DNA from: DASRHT01 sp035293765
GTDB taxonomy: Bacteria > Chloroflexota > Ktedonobacteria > Ktedonobacterales > Ktedonobacteraceae
Reading direction: 5' to 3'
Assembly: GCA_035293765.1 (NCBI GenBank)
Contig: DATGMF010000071.1
Span: 30,726 to 94,725 of the forward strand
DNA: 64,000 bases
Shown here: positions 28,401-34,687 of the stretch, piece after piece
How positions within the stretch are numbered: position 1 is the first letter of the stretch
Layout of the letters: the number at the start of each line of letters is the position of its first letter
Made by a program: the position numbers and the translations under genes
The notes under the pieces: generated by a model
The model's database searches: none
The model's input: the letters and a program-made list of their open reading frames with translations, nothing else
What the model was told of the DNA's origin: nothing

Positions 28401-28772
28401 TGCTGCTACCACGCTCTTGAGCAAGGGGTTAACCGTCCTGCCTATCTGGGGGAAATGCTGGCTTATACTGGCGATCAACAATCGCAGAAATGTCACTTTA
28501 TCAGCATCGGCTTGATCGAGAAAATACCAACAGCAGGGTAAACGGGTTTGCCGAGCAAAATCAGCCAGAAGCGTTGTCTTACCATAGCCACTAGGAGTAC
28601 ACACTAAAATAAGCTTGCCCCACCGGGACACTTCTTTATCAGTAATTGCTGGTCTCTGAACCATTTCGTTCAGTGACGCGATCAACTCTCTACGATATAA
28701 TACCTTTGGGGCCAATACTGGAGAACTGATCCTTCTGAGAGAGTGCAGATCGAGCGAATCGGGGTTGTGCAA
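25416..28772 (-). CDS. STAND ATPase-TPR-BTAD (SARP-like) transcriptional activator
   Basis: A protein of about 1118 aa. The N-terminal MalT/LuxR-type STAND NTPase has P-loop TPSGYGKTTLLADFA (about residue 65) and HFVLFLCNYHEI as a Walker B-like segment. A long TPR region (about 400-850) follows, then a Pro/Gln/Ala-rich linker (about 860-890). The C-terminal end is an OmpR-like winged helix (LALGEPVVSLDGIPITHWRMARAMELFFFLL) followed by a bacterial transcriptional activation domain (WYDVAAFKQL ... RRDELCRIYISARHQLALIAW). It should be an ATP-switched activator of the cluster. No ATG fits: AGGAGG (28779-28784) sits 6 nt before a TTG at 28772, which I take as the start; a TTG at 28790 lies upstream of that RBS. 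Confidence 0.88.
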   Translation of the reverse strand: MHNPDSLDLHSLRRISSPVLAPKVLYRRELIASLNEMVQRPAITDKEVSRWGKLILVCTPSGYGKTTLLADFARQTRLPCCWYFLDQADADKVTFLRLLIASISQHFPQIGRTVNPLLKSVVAATAEKSEGAEPFYGVIDALVNAIVAEIPDHFVLFLCNYHEINTNHIVNQLVNYLLKHLPSQCVLIIESRAIPAFEFASLVSRREVFALNSNRLRFKAQEIRDLAELQGIGVLTQEEAERLEESFDGWIAGILLTTRLGDLQQLRSGRAGGFAQALPAMRMDRQHLFAYLVNEVFSREPETFSFLKEAAILQQMTASVCGALLGIPDAEERLTYLEQQGLFVTRLADGIHEFFTCHSVLRELLCEELRSQHFEQFVALHRRAAELFYEAQNYDQAIYHALEAGDNEFAARLIIEVYQRMLTRGHWETLTRWINSLPDEVRTAYPQLLVAQADIHLLLDESILALPLLENALEKIERDATTIDADEKPLLQAEASLAYSKALFQMGQYTRAHDLCQQTMALLPADEVALRAEAYLRLGLCDNFTGNFAAGIAQLQHALQLLGRNSRVRQTALLHSLLAGAYDMIGNYALSEHHRTRAMRCWTDLNDEQGKTLNQIGLGVTLQRQGMFAEAEAVLNQALTTAHDVLHFLQGEAYALVSLGDVYQDQGKYDLALSVTEDGLELARQLGDQYLINYTTCSLALTYLLLGDSQTALLLISARNPEVELAETMGYDDAICKLTLGTILLYQGRYHEAELCLIRVEASLNASGLKREQLQANIRLAACHLEQNNMVAAAYHLELAKTLAARHNYEHLVQIELQRLPKLEEIPRAVPEPLPVRATSPQKTESQEAEAQPQPALAPAVSVTAPPQSRLSILALGEPVVSLDGIPITHWRMARAMELFFFLLDSGRPVHKEQIITALWSELNDQVNQTLRSMIYYLRKILGDSCIVYHAGTYALNLASLYGGDIWYDVAAFKQLNAEAQKSLAAQDDEAAQTAFQKMVELYRGDYIQSFYSDWCTFRRDELCRIYISARHQLALIAWRREQFDESIMHWQHVLAVDSCLEEAHYGLMRSYLRQGKRGLALRQYQRCLDTLRDELAIQPGPAIQKLYQRLMSSSQVS

Positions 28773-29317
28773 CAACTGCCTCCTTTGCAAGATAGCTCCA
28801 ATGCATAAAGTGACAATCTTCCTTCTTTACCAAATGAATGCAAACACATTTATTGAATCGCTCATGCGCAAAAAAAATTTGCTTACGAACTAATCCAGGA
28901 CAGACATCTTTGCAAGCGAGCCTCAGGAGACTAGCATCCTGACTGAGTATGGGTAGTTTTCCGTTCCAATCCGGTCGTTTTACGTTGCTATTTTTTTAAT
29001 GGCTTTAGCTTCTTTATGGTAGTATATCATATACCAAACGTTCAAAAAAGCAAAATATGAATTATAAACTTTGTCCTCGTAGTTGCTTTATGGACGGGAA
29101 TTACTTTCCGTCAAGCTCTCTATCAGAAAAACGCCCCTGATCTACTTTTTTACTCAACAGAGTGCGAACAGGCTGCAAACCAGCACCTCTTCAATGTAAA
29201 TCCATTGCCAATCCCCCCATTGTATGCTTCGAGTGAACCTAAGCTCTGCTTAAACAATTCAATCAGTCAAACGATTGGTACACAACACCAATCAGCACTC
29301 ACAAAGGAGATGTTGCC
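28773..29317. other. Divergent intergenic region, AT-rich, promoters likely
   Basis: A 545-nt region between the STAND/BTAD gene and the small membrane-peptide gene. No coding frame is convincing. The middle (about 28960-29080) is AT-rich (TTTTTTTAATGG, TATATCATATACC) and is the likely promoter zone for the regulator. The only clear site is the direct-repeat block at 29156-29183. Confidence 0.5.
29156..29183 (+). promoter_or_regulatory. Candidate SARP/BTAD-type operator, three direct repeats
   Basis: AACAG at 29156, AACAG at 29167 and AACCAG at 29178 have exact 11-bp spacing. The first 16 bp are identical to 24707-24722. The site lies in the divergent region between the BTAD regulator and the small plus-strand gene at 29318, about 135 nt before the latter. 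Confidence 0.5.
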
Positions 29318-29497
29318 ATGTTGTCTCGCCTCAATTACTTCATGACTCAGTTAGTAATCTCTATTCGCTGGTCTTATTGGCTCGTTATCGCTGCTGTACT
29401 CATTGCTGTGGTCGCACCTATGGTGCTGCACCTTTTCGCCGGATTACCCGTGATCCATCTTGTCGCCGGCCCATTAGATCCACATCCACAGGGATAA
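29318..29497 (+). CDS. Small membrane peptide, 59 aa
   Basis: An ATG with strong RBS AAAGGAG (7 nt upstream) opens a 59-codon frame. The peptide has a short amphipathic start (MLSRLNYFMTQLVIS), a clear transmembrane helix (SYWLVIAAVLIAVVAPMVLHL), a second moderately hydrophobic stretch (LPVIHLVAG), and a hydrophilic Pro/His-rich tail. No family is recognised. It follows the 11-bp direct-repeat site and precedes an NHLP-like gene, so co-regulation with the cluster is plausible. It could be a sensor accessory, a holin-like or signalling peptide, or chance; the good RBS and hydrophobicity pattern argue for a real gene. Confidence 0.6.
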   Translation: MLSRLNYFMTQLVISIRWSYWLVIAAVLIAVVAPMVLHLFAGLPVIHLVAGPLDPHPQG

Positions 29498-29641
29498 TTT
29501 CTTATTTTCAGTACAATCAAATGAATTTGTGGTACAGTACATTTTTAAATCGGCATTGTCTACACCATAAATATTCTTCGATTGTACTTCGAGAAACCGC
29601 TGCATAACTCGGTTTCGCAAGCAAACAAGAAATGGGATGTG

Positions 29642-29854
29642 ATGAGCTGGAATTCTATTAACGAATTGATCGGTCTGGCACTGATAGACTCAGATTTTTG
29701 CCAGGAGTTGTTGGATGATCCTGTTGCCGCCGCCCAAAAAAGAGGGGTTGAGCTGACATCACAAGAACAGGATGTGCTGAGCAAGATACATGTTGATGAT
29801 ATCTTCGAGTTCAGCCAGATTGTTCTTGATAAGCTGGCACCAGGTAATCCCTGA
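29642..29854 (+). CDS. Os1348/NHLP-clan small protein (RiPP-precursor-like)
   Basis: A 70-aa protein from ATG 29642 (MSWNSINELIGLALIDSDF); an upstream TTG at 29582 would add 20 residues with no family support. The pattern, LIG.AL.D..F...LL.DP..A....G..L ... followed by acidic helices, resembles the Os1348/Franean1_4349 group of nitrile-hydratase-like leader proteins (NHLP clan), seen beside RiPP-type biosynthetic genes. No Cys/Ser/Thr-rich core follows the helical part, and no RiPP maturase is in the window, so it is either a precursor with a very short core (LAPGNP) or a leader-like protein with another role. A strong terminator follows at 29944-29990. Confidence 0.6.
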   Translation: MSWNSINELIGLALIDSDFCQELLDDPVAAAQKRGVELTSQEQDVLSKIHVDDIFEFSQIVLDKLAPGNP

Positions 29855-30174
29855 GGTGTATTTGGTTGGAACTTCGCCGCCAGCTTTGGAGAAGTGCTGT
29901 GGAGAAGAAAAACAGCAATGCGCCTCCACATCGATGGTTGATTGGGCAGGCGGATGAGCAGAGTGTACTCTCCCTCATCCCTGCCCTTTTCTCCTATACC
30001 CCTCTATACATACAAAAAATACGCCAACAATGTATTGTGACTAATAACGTTCGCCATCTATACTGTTTACATGTTCAAGCTCACAATAACCCTTTCTATT
30101 AACCATTCTATCTATGAAAACAGGTGGGAAGATGTATGTTTTTTTGACCCAAAGTCTGAAAGGAGTTGCACACG
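29855..30174. other. Spacer between NHLP-like gene and MbtH gene
   Basis: About 320 nt. The first half carries the terminator at 29944-29990; the second half (30000-30120) is AT-richer and should hold the promoter for the MbtH gene, but no clear -35/-10 pair stands out. The plus-strand frame at 29866-30102 has no recognised motif and crosses the terminator. Confidence 0.5.
29944..29990 (+). terminator. Rho-independent terminator
   Basis: A stem of GGGCAG and GGATGAG paired with CTCATCC and CTGCCC, a small bulge, an inner AGAGT/ACTCT stem, and a TTTT run at 29987-29990. It closes the transcription unit of the two small genes at 29318 and 29642. Confidence 0.8.
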
Positions 30175-30396
30175 ATGTCCCGAGAGGATGATGATCAAAC
30201 AGTTTACAGGGTGGTACACAATCTCGAAGAGCAATACTCTATTTGGCCCGCCAGCCGCGAAAACCCTCCCGGGTGGTTCGATGCCGGCAAAAGTGGACCT
30301 AAGGCCGATTGCCTGGCATACATCAAAGAGGTATGGACGGATATGCGCCCTCTCAGCCTCCGCAAACGTATGGCAGCAAAGGAGTTTTCCGCATGA
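30175..30396 (+). CDS. MbtH-like protein
   Basis: A 73-aa MbtH family protein: NLEEQYSIWPASRENPPGW, GKSGPKADCLAYIKEVWTDMRPLSLRK, with the characteristic conserved Trp and Pro residues. MbtH proteins bind the N-terminal part of NRPS adenylation domains and are often needed for their folding or activity. RBS AAGGAG lies 10 nt before the ATG. The TGA overlaps the ATG of the next gene (ATGA), which indicates translational coupling. It probably serves one or both assembly lines; a second MbtH gene is at 37649. Confidence 0.95.
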   Translation: MSREDDDQTVYRVVHNLEEQYSIWPASRENPPGWFDAGKSGPKADCLAYIKEVWTDMRPLSLRKRMAAKEFSA

Positions 30397-30728
30397 ACGA
30401 TCTCGTACAGCGTCTCTCGCAAGGCAGTCATGCTGTGACCGTTGGCGGCCCTCAACCCTCTCTTGCAGAGTTCAGGCAACGTGTTGAAAATATGGGCTAT
30501 GTTTTTATCAAGTTTACTGGTACCCAGGGAGGCACCGATTTAGGCGTGCGCGTCGATAAAGCGGCAACTGACCTCGGCCAGGCCAACTTCGACCGCCGCT
30601 CAGGCATCGCCCATATTGAAGGCAATCTGACCCTGAACTACGTAAAAGTCCGCTGCGTAGCCGATATTGATCTCTCCACCCTGGATGGCACCGGCCATCT
30701 CGTAGCCCTGGAAAATGTCTCCGCCTAG
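30393..30728 (+). CDS. Conserved-looking hypothetical protein coupled to MbtH
   Basis: A 111-aa soluble protein with its start codon overlapping the MbtH stop (ATGA). No signal peptide or membrane segment. It reads as one small alpha/beta domain: N-terminal SLAEFRQRVENMGYVFIKFTG, then TQGGTDLGVRVD, and a strand-rich end GIAHIEGNLTLNYVKVRCVADIDL. The family is not recognised. Coupling to MbtH suggests a role in NRPS function or in handling the product. It ends just before a bidirectional hairpin terminator. Confidence 0.75.
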   Translation: MNDLVQRLSQGSHAVTVGGPQPSLAEFRQRVENMGYVFIKFTGTQGGTDLGVRVDKAATDLGQANFDRRSGIAHIEGNLTLNYVKVRCVADIDLSTLDGTGHLVALENVSA

Positions 30729-30735
30729 CTCACCA

Positions 30736-30775
30736 TGCCACGTAGCTCTCCTTAAATCAGGAAGCTATCGTGGCA
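30736..30775. terminator. Bidirectional hairpin terminator between convergent genes
   Basis: TGCCACGTAGCT (30736-30747) pairs with AGCTATCGTGGCA (30763-30775) with one bulged base, and an inner TCCT/AGGA extends the stem. It sits between the end of the MbtH-coupled gene (+) and the end of the aminotransferase gene (-). There is no strong T tract. Confidence 0.65.
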
Positions 30776-30791
30776 CTGGATACTCCCCCGC

Positions 30792-32015
30792 TCAGGCACA
30801 TTGATAGAACAAAGACTCCGCCCCGGCTCTATGAATCACGCGCCCCAAACGGCCCAACCCCTCCTCAATACGCTCCAACGGACAATGCGAGAAGCAGACG
30901 CGCAAACAGTTGGAAACCGGACGGGCGTGATCGGCGCAGAAGGCATGACCCGGGGTGAAGGCAACCCGCTCTTCCATCACAGCTCGCTTCAGCAGTATCC
31001 CCGTATCGATACAGGAGGGCAGTTCCAGCCAGAAGTACATGCCACTCCCAGGCTTGCACCAGGAAACTTCTGCCGGGATATGCTGTTTGAGCGCAGCCTC
31101 GGTCAGATCGCGGCGGCGGCGGTATCCCTGCTGTAGCCCGCGCAGATGCGCCGCCAGATCTTCATGGTCCAGGAACCATGTAGCTGCATGCTGCGCAAAA
31201 GTGGCGATATCGAGATCCATCGCTTCTTTTACCGCGCTGAGCTTGCTGATTAATTCCTCAGGCGCGATAATCCAGCCAATGCGCAGAGCGGGCGACAGGA
31301 TCTTAGAGAGGGAGCCGACGTAGAAAACCCAGCGTTCATTAAACGCTCGTACCGGCGGGAGGGCCGTTTCAAATGAGAGAAAACCATACGGATCATCTTC
31401 GATCAGCGGTACCTGGTAACGCTGTACGAGATCAGCCAGGTACTGCCGCTTTTCCCTGCTAATGCAAACCCCCAGCGGATTATGCCCATCCGCTACCAGA
31501 TAGATGAAAGCGGGACGCAGGCCGGAGCGTAGCCGATATTCCAGAGCGTTGACGTCTATTCCCTCTTCCTTGCTGGTCGGGACGGTCACCATAGTGGGTT
31601 CGAGCGGGGCCACAACGCGCATGATGCCGGTATAGGTCAGGGATTCGGTCACTATTTGCCCGCCAAACTGTAGCAAAAGATGGCTCAAAACGCTCAGGCC
31701 CTGCTGAGCGCCAGCCGTTAAAAAAATTTGCTCCTCCCGGCACTGAACTCCTCTCATGTGCATAATACGCACAATGTGCTGCTTTAGTCGGCGAGTCGTT
31801 GTGCCATACTGGAGTACAGTGGGATCGGCGGCAAGACACTCGGCAGTAGCACGCTGAAATGCCCCAACCGGAAAGAATTCCTCAGATGGCAGCCCCAGCG
31901 CGAACGAGATCATATTGGCATTGTCGGCTGCCAGTAAATCTTGTAGCGCCGATGGCTGTAACGCTTGAATCCAGTGTGCCAGTGGATAGCGGTCGAGAGA
32001 AAGCTGCTTTTGCAT
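30792..32015 (-). CDS. PLP-dependent aminotransferase, LysN/2-aminoadipate-type
   Basis: A 407-aa fold-type I aminotransferase of the MocR/LysN branch without the GntR DNA-binding part. Evidence: LQYGTTTRRLKQHI near 70 (the usual Y.G...G.P.LR region, here altered), AGAQQGLSVLSHLLL, DDPYGFLSFE, and the PLP lysine in YVGSLSKILSPALRIGW. LysN-type enzymes transaminate 2-oxo acids such as 2-oxoadipate and branched or aromatic 2-oxo acids. It is 67 nt downstream of an isopropylmalate-synthase-like gene, so it probably makes the amino acid at the end of the chain-elongation route. Start ATG 32015 is chosen over ATG 32024, since the RBS AAGGA is too close to the latter. The exact substrate is not predictable. 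Confidence 0.88.
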   Translation of the reverse strand: MQKQLSLDRYPLAHWIQALQPSALQDLLAADNANMISFALGLPSEEFFPVGAFQRATAECLAADPTVLQYGTTTRRLKQHIVRIMHMRGVQCREEQIFLTAGAQQGLSVLSHLLLQFGGQIVTESLTYTGIMRVVAPLEPTMVTVPTSKEEGIDVNALEYRLRSGLRPAFIYLVADGHNPLGVCISREKRQYLADLVQRYQVPLIEDDPYGFLSFETALPPVRAFNERWVFYVGSLSKILSPALRIGWIIAPEELISKLSAVKEAMDLDIATFAQHAATWFLDHEDLAAHLRGLQQGYRRRRDLTEAALKQHIPAEVSWCKPGSGMYFWLELPSCIDTGILLKRAVMEERVAFTPGHAFCADHARPVSNCLRVCFSHCPLERIEEGLGRLGRVIHRAGAESLFYQCA

Positions 32016-32082
32016 GATTTTCATATCCTTGAAATTACGAACGACAACGCTGTTGCGCCTCTAACTCCGTTGCTTCCCACGC

Positions 32083-33489
32083 TCAGGCGGCCAGTTTCGG
32101 CCAGAACATCTGCCTCAGCTCTGACAGGTCAAGTTCACGGCCCCGTTCTTTGGCTGCATTTAAGATGCGATTGATCTCTTCAGCATGTAAGCTATTGGGG
32201 TCGCCTCCGCAGAGCAGATATGCCAGCTTGACTGTATTTTGTCCGCTCCACGGGCTTACCCCCACCGACATCTGATCGCCAATGCTCTCTGGATCGACTG
32301 CCGAGTAGATGCGCCTTGCCATATCCCGTAGCTGGTGAGCCAGTTCGTAACGCCCAAACTCAGCGGCTTTGGAGGCCAACATATGAGCTTTCAGCAGCGC
32401 ATCAGCATGAATGCCCAGAGTAGTATGGTTATACCGTCTGGCTAGCATACCAAAAGCGGGCGCTGGCACTTCGGCCATCTCCTCGTAGCATTTCAGCACA
32501 TCAAAGATGGTTGACATCTTCCAGGGACATGGTCGCCCGGCCTCTTCCAGAATAGAGTTGATATTCAAGGCGATCCCTTCCAGAGGCACATTGCCGGCGC
32601 GTTCGCCAATACCGCGCGCGACAACATGAATGCGATTCGCACCGGCGGCAATAGCCAGCATAGCATTGGCAATGGCATTGCCTGTATCCTGATGCCCATG
32701 CCACTCCAGCCTGACATGCTTTGCTCCCAGCTCATCCAGCGTTCGGCGCGTGAAAGCAGTAATGCGATACGCGCCCCTGGGTCGCGCAATCCCGATAGTA
32801 TCTGCGATCACGAATGTTGAAGCGCCTTCTTCAATCTGCACACGAATGATCTCCCGGAAATCATCAGGAGGAGTCTGGGTCGAATGTTCGCTGGCCCCAA
32901 TGACCGTCATGCCAAGACGAACTGCCTCCGCCACAGCCCCGGCAAGTTGCTTGAGCACAAAATCAAGCTGCCATCCCTGGACCAGACGGCGCGAAGGAGC
33001 CGTCCCCATGAAAACCAGAGGCTCCAACCGGGGATGGATATTTTTGCAATTGGCCGCCCACTGTAAAGATGCCGGGGTAGCCAGACAGAGGACGATAGGA
33101 ATGATTGCCGGCATCTCATCACGCAGCCGCGCCAGCAACTGTCGAATGGTGGTATCGACACGATTATTATCGCCCGAGTAAATACCCACAGTCACGCGTG
33201 TAACGCCAAACGCATACAGTTTTTCGATGTAGTGCAACATGGCATCGACGGAAGGATAGACCTCAACGCCGTGCAATCCGTCTCGCAAGCATTCCGATAC
33301 CAACTCAACCTGAGCTGCCTGCTGCGGAGTTGGTTCCCCAGGCAACAGCCGCGGAATAGGTACCAGCGGATGCGCCTGCGCATTCCAGTTAAAATCAACC
33401 GGTAACTCGTCCCCGAACTGAACGTGCTGTTGTCCAGTCATACTTTTCTCTACCTTCAAATCCGTCAGCGAACGTGCGATGGTAGTCAT
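32083..33489 (-). CDS. Divergent DRE-TIM synthase (isopropylmalate/homocitrate synthase-like)
   Basis: A 468-aa member of the HMGL-like/DRE-TIM family. The entry motif is VSECLRDGLHG, where classical enzymes have DTTLRDGEQ: Arg-Asp-Gly is kept, the first Asp is not. The metal site WHGHQDTGNAIANAMLAIAAGA and the GIGERAGNVPLEG loop are intact, and the C-terminal part keeps the helical linker subdomain (TTLGIHADALLKAH, IYSAVDPE). Such enzymes join acetyl-CoA to a 2-oxo acid. HphA-type homologues lengthen aromatic 2-oxo acids for homotyrosine or homophenylalanine; this divergent copy could do so or use another substrate. Start ATG 33489 has AAGGAGG 5 nt upstream; the frame extends farther upstream only through a dispersed repeat. 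It is followed by the aminotransferase gene. Confidence 0.82.
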   Translation of the reverse strand: MTTIARSLTDLKVEKSMTGQQHVQFGDELPVDFNWNAQAHPLVPIPRLLPGEPTPQQAAQVELVSECLRDGLHGVEVYPSVDAMLHYIEKLYAFGVTRVTVGIYSGDNNRVDTTIRQLLARLRDEMPAIIPIVLCLATPASLQWAANCKNIHPRLEPLVFMGTAPSRRLVQGWQLDFVLKQLAGAVAEAVRLGMTVIGASEHSTQTPPDDFREIIRVQIEEGASTFVIADTIGIARPRGAYRITAFTRRTLDELGAKHVRLEWHGHQDTGNAIANAMLAIAAGANRIHVVARGIGERAGNVPLEGIALNINSILEEAGRPCPWKMSTIFDVLKCYEEMAEVPAPAFGMLARRYNHTTLGIHADALLKAHMLASKAAEFGRYELAHQLRDMARRIYSAVDPESIGDQMSVGVSPWSGQNTVKLAYLLCGGDPNSLHAEEINRILNAAKERGRELDLSELRQMFWPKLAA

Positions 33490-33889
33490 ACAAACCTCCT
33501 TGCTTGCCTTTTCACAGGTAGGGCCATGCCTCGCGCTTGCCCTGGATGGGGCGGGGGCCAGTCCCGCCCCTACATTAATTTGCCCTTCTACATATGATAG
33601 TCTGAGCAAAGCGTAATCCGTTACAAATCCTCTACGCTTCTTTCAGTACTTTTTTTCCCCAAAAGGCTTTTTATAAGGAATATTTGCTCTACAGAAATGG
33701 AGAGAAAAAGCAATGACAGGAACAGGCTCTCCCCCTATATTTGACAGTAGAAATCATATTACTGTCTAGTTGATTGATTGGCAAATCGTATTACAGTCGC
33801 GCACACTCCCTTGATATTCCTAAGGTCAACGCTGCGATGCATCTAGCTTCGCTCGGACCTTAGGCAAGGAAGCATCAAGAAATCGCAGG
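33490..33889. other. Divergent spacer between synthase and sigma-factor genes
   Basis: 400 nt with the palindromic repeat at 33521-33577 next to the synthase start. The remainder (33600-33860) is AT-richer and should hold two divergent promoters. No gene is seen in it. Confidence 0.5.
33521..33577. repeat. GTAG...CTAC palindromic element
   Basis: Starts GTAGGGCCATGCCTCGCGC and ends CCCGCCCCTAC. Contains the hairpin GGGGCGGG...CCCGCCCC (33552-33575) and the GCCTCGCGCTTGCCCTG segment that is also repeated at 51469-51560. It lies 30 nt upstream of the synthase start. Confidence 0.7.
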
Positions 33890-34627
33890 ATGTTTGTTAT
33901 GTGGCAAAGCATCTCTCAACCCCCTGGAGCCACAGCGACGGCGCTACTCGATCCGCCTGATACCGGTTCCAGGGATCAGTGGCACGTTCCTTCTCAAGAG
34001 GAGCCCTTGCTAGAGGCATTACGCAGGGGCGAGGAGGCAGCGTATAACTCTTTACTACAACGTTATCACAAACCGATGTTCCGGCGCGCCCTCTGCTATG
34101 TCTCCGATCCACGCGTGGCTGAGGAGGTCGTCCAGGAGGCATGGATGGGGATCGTCCAGGGCTTGCAGCGCTTTGAAGGCCGATGCACCCTGCGTACCTG
34201 GATATTCCGCATCCTGACTAACTGCGCCCAGACGCGTGGAGTGCGCGAGAGCCGCTATATTCTGTTTTCTGCTCTACCTTTCTCATTCCAGGAATCTGAG
34301 GATGAGGAGGGGACTATCAATGACGAAGCTCTGTATGCACAAGGTCAATCATCCACCCTTTTCCAAAAAATACTGTTCTATCAGCAGCAAGTAACCGAGC
34401 CGGAAGAGTTCTTGCTGGCAAAGGAGCTGACCATGATGATTCAAGGGGCGCTGATGCTATTACCCCCCCGGTTGCGCCGCATCATGACGTTACGCACCAT
34501 CGAAGGCTGGACCGCCGAGGAGGTCTGCTACAAGCTCAAGATCTCAAAGGAGAATCAACGCGTATTGTTACACCGCGCTCGTACGCAGATGCGCACGATG
34601 CTCATGCCCTATATTGCCGACGAATAG
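33890..34627 (+). CDS. ECF-type RNA polymerase sigma factor
   Basis: A 245-aa sigma-70 family protein with only regions 2 and 4. Region 2 (about 45-130): EEAAYNSLLQRYHKPMFRRALCYV, EEVVQEAWMGIVQGLQRFEG, LRTWIFRILTNCAQ. A linker of about 60 residues is unusually long. Region 4 (about 175-240): MLLPPRLRRIMTLRTIEGWTAEEVCYKLKISKENQRVLLHRART, a clear HTH. No anti-sigma gene is adjacent, which is unusual for classic ECF systems. It heads the plus-strand run LeuC-LeuD-TEII-MbtH (60-nt gap to leuC), so it probably controls precursor supply or the whole cluster. ATG 33890 has a weak RBS; ATG 33899 is an alternative. Confidence 0.92.
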   Translation: MFVMWQSISQPPGATATALLDPPDTGSRDQWHVPSQEEPLLEALRRGEEAAYNSLLQRYHKPMFRRALCYVSDPRVAEEVVQEAWMGIVQGLQRFEGRCTLRTWIFRILTNCAQTRGVRESRYILFSALPFSFQESEDEEGTINDEALYAQGQSSTLFQKILFYQQQVTEPEEFLLAKELTMMIQGALMLLPPRLRRIMTLRTIEGWTAEEVCYKLKISKENQRVLLHRARTQMRTMLMPYIADE

Positions 34628-34649
34628 CGTAAAAACCTTTATCGTTTTC

Positions 34650-34674
34650 GTAGGGACCCGATTTATCGCGTCCG
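34650..34674 (+). repeat. Dispersed repeat (GTAGGGACCCGATTTATCGC)
   Basis: Same motif as at 11044-11063 and, in coding sequence, at 5281-5305. It forms the whole spacer just before the leuC ribosome-binding site (GAGGAG, 34674-34679). Confidence 0.75.
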
Positions 34675-34687
34675 AGGAGTGATGTTT

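Noticed and set aside
29275..29607. 110-codon plus-strand frame overlapping the membrane peptide gene
   Set aside because: The competing 59-codon frame has a perfect RBS and a clear transmembrane helix; this one has neither.
29866..30102. 78-codon plus-strand frame after the NHLP-like gene
   Set aside because: Starts with TTG without RBS and reads through the strong terminator at 29944-29990.
33490..33609. N-terminal extension of the divergent synthase (GAGLAPAPSRASARHGP...)
   Set aside because: It is translation of a dispersed repeat; the AAGGAGG site sets the start at 33489.
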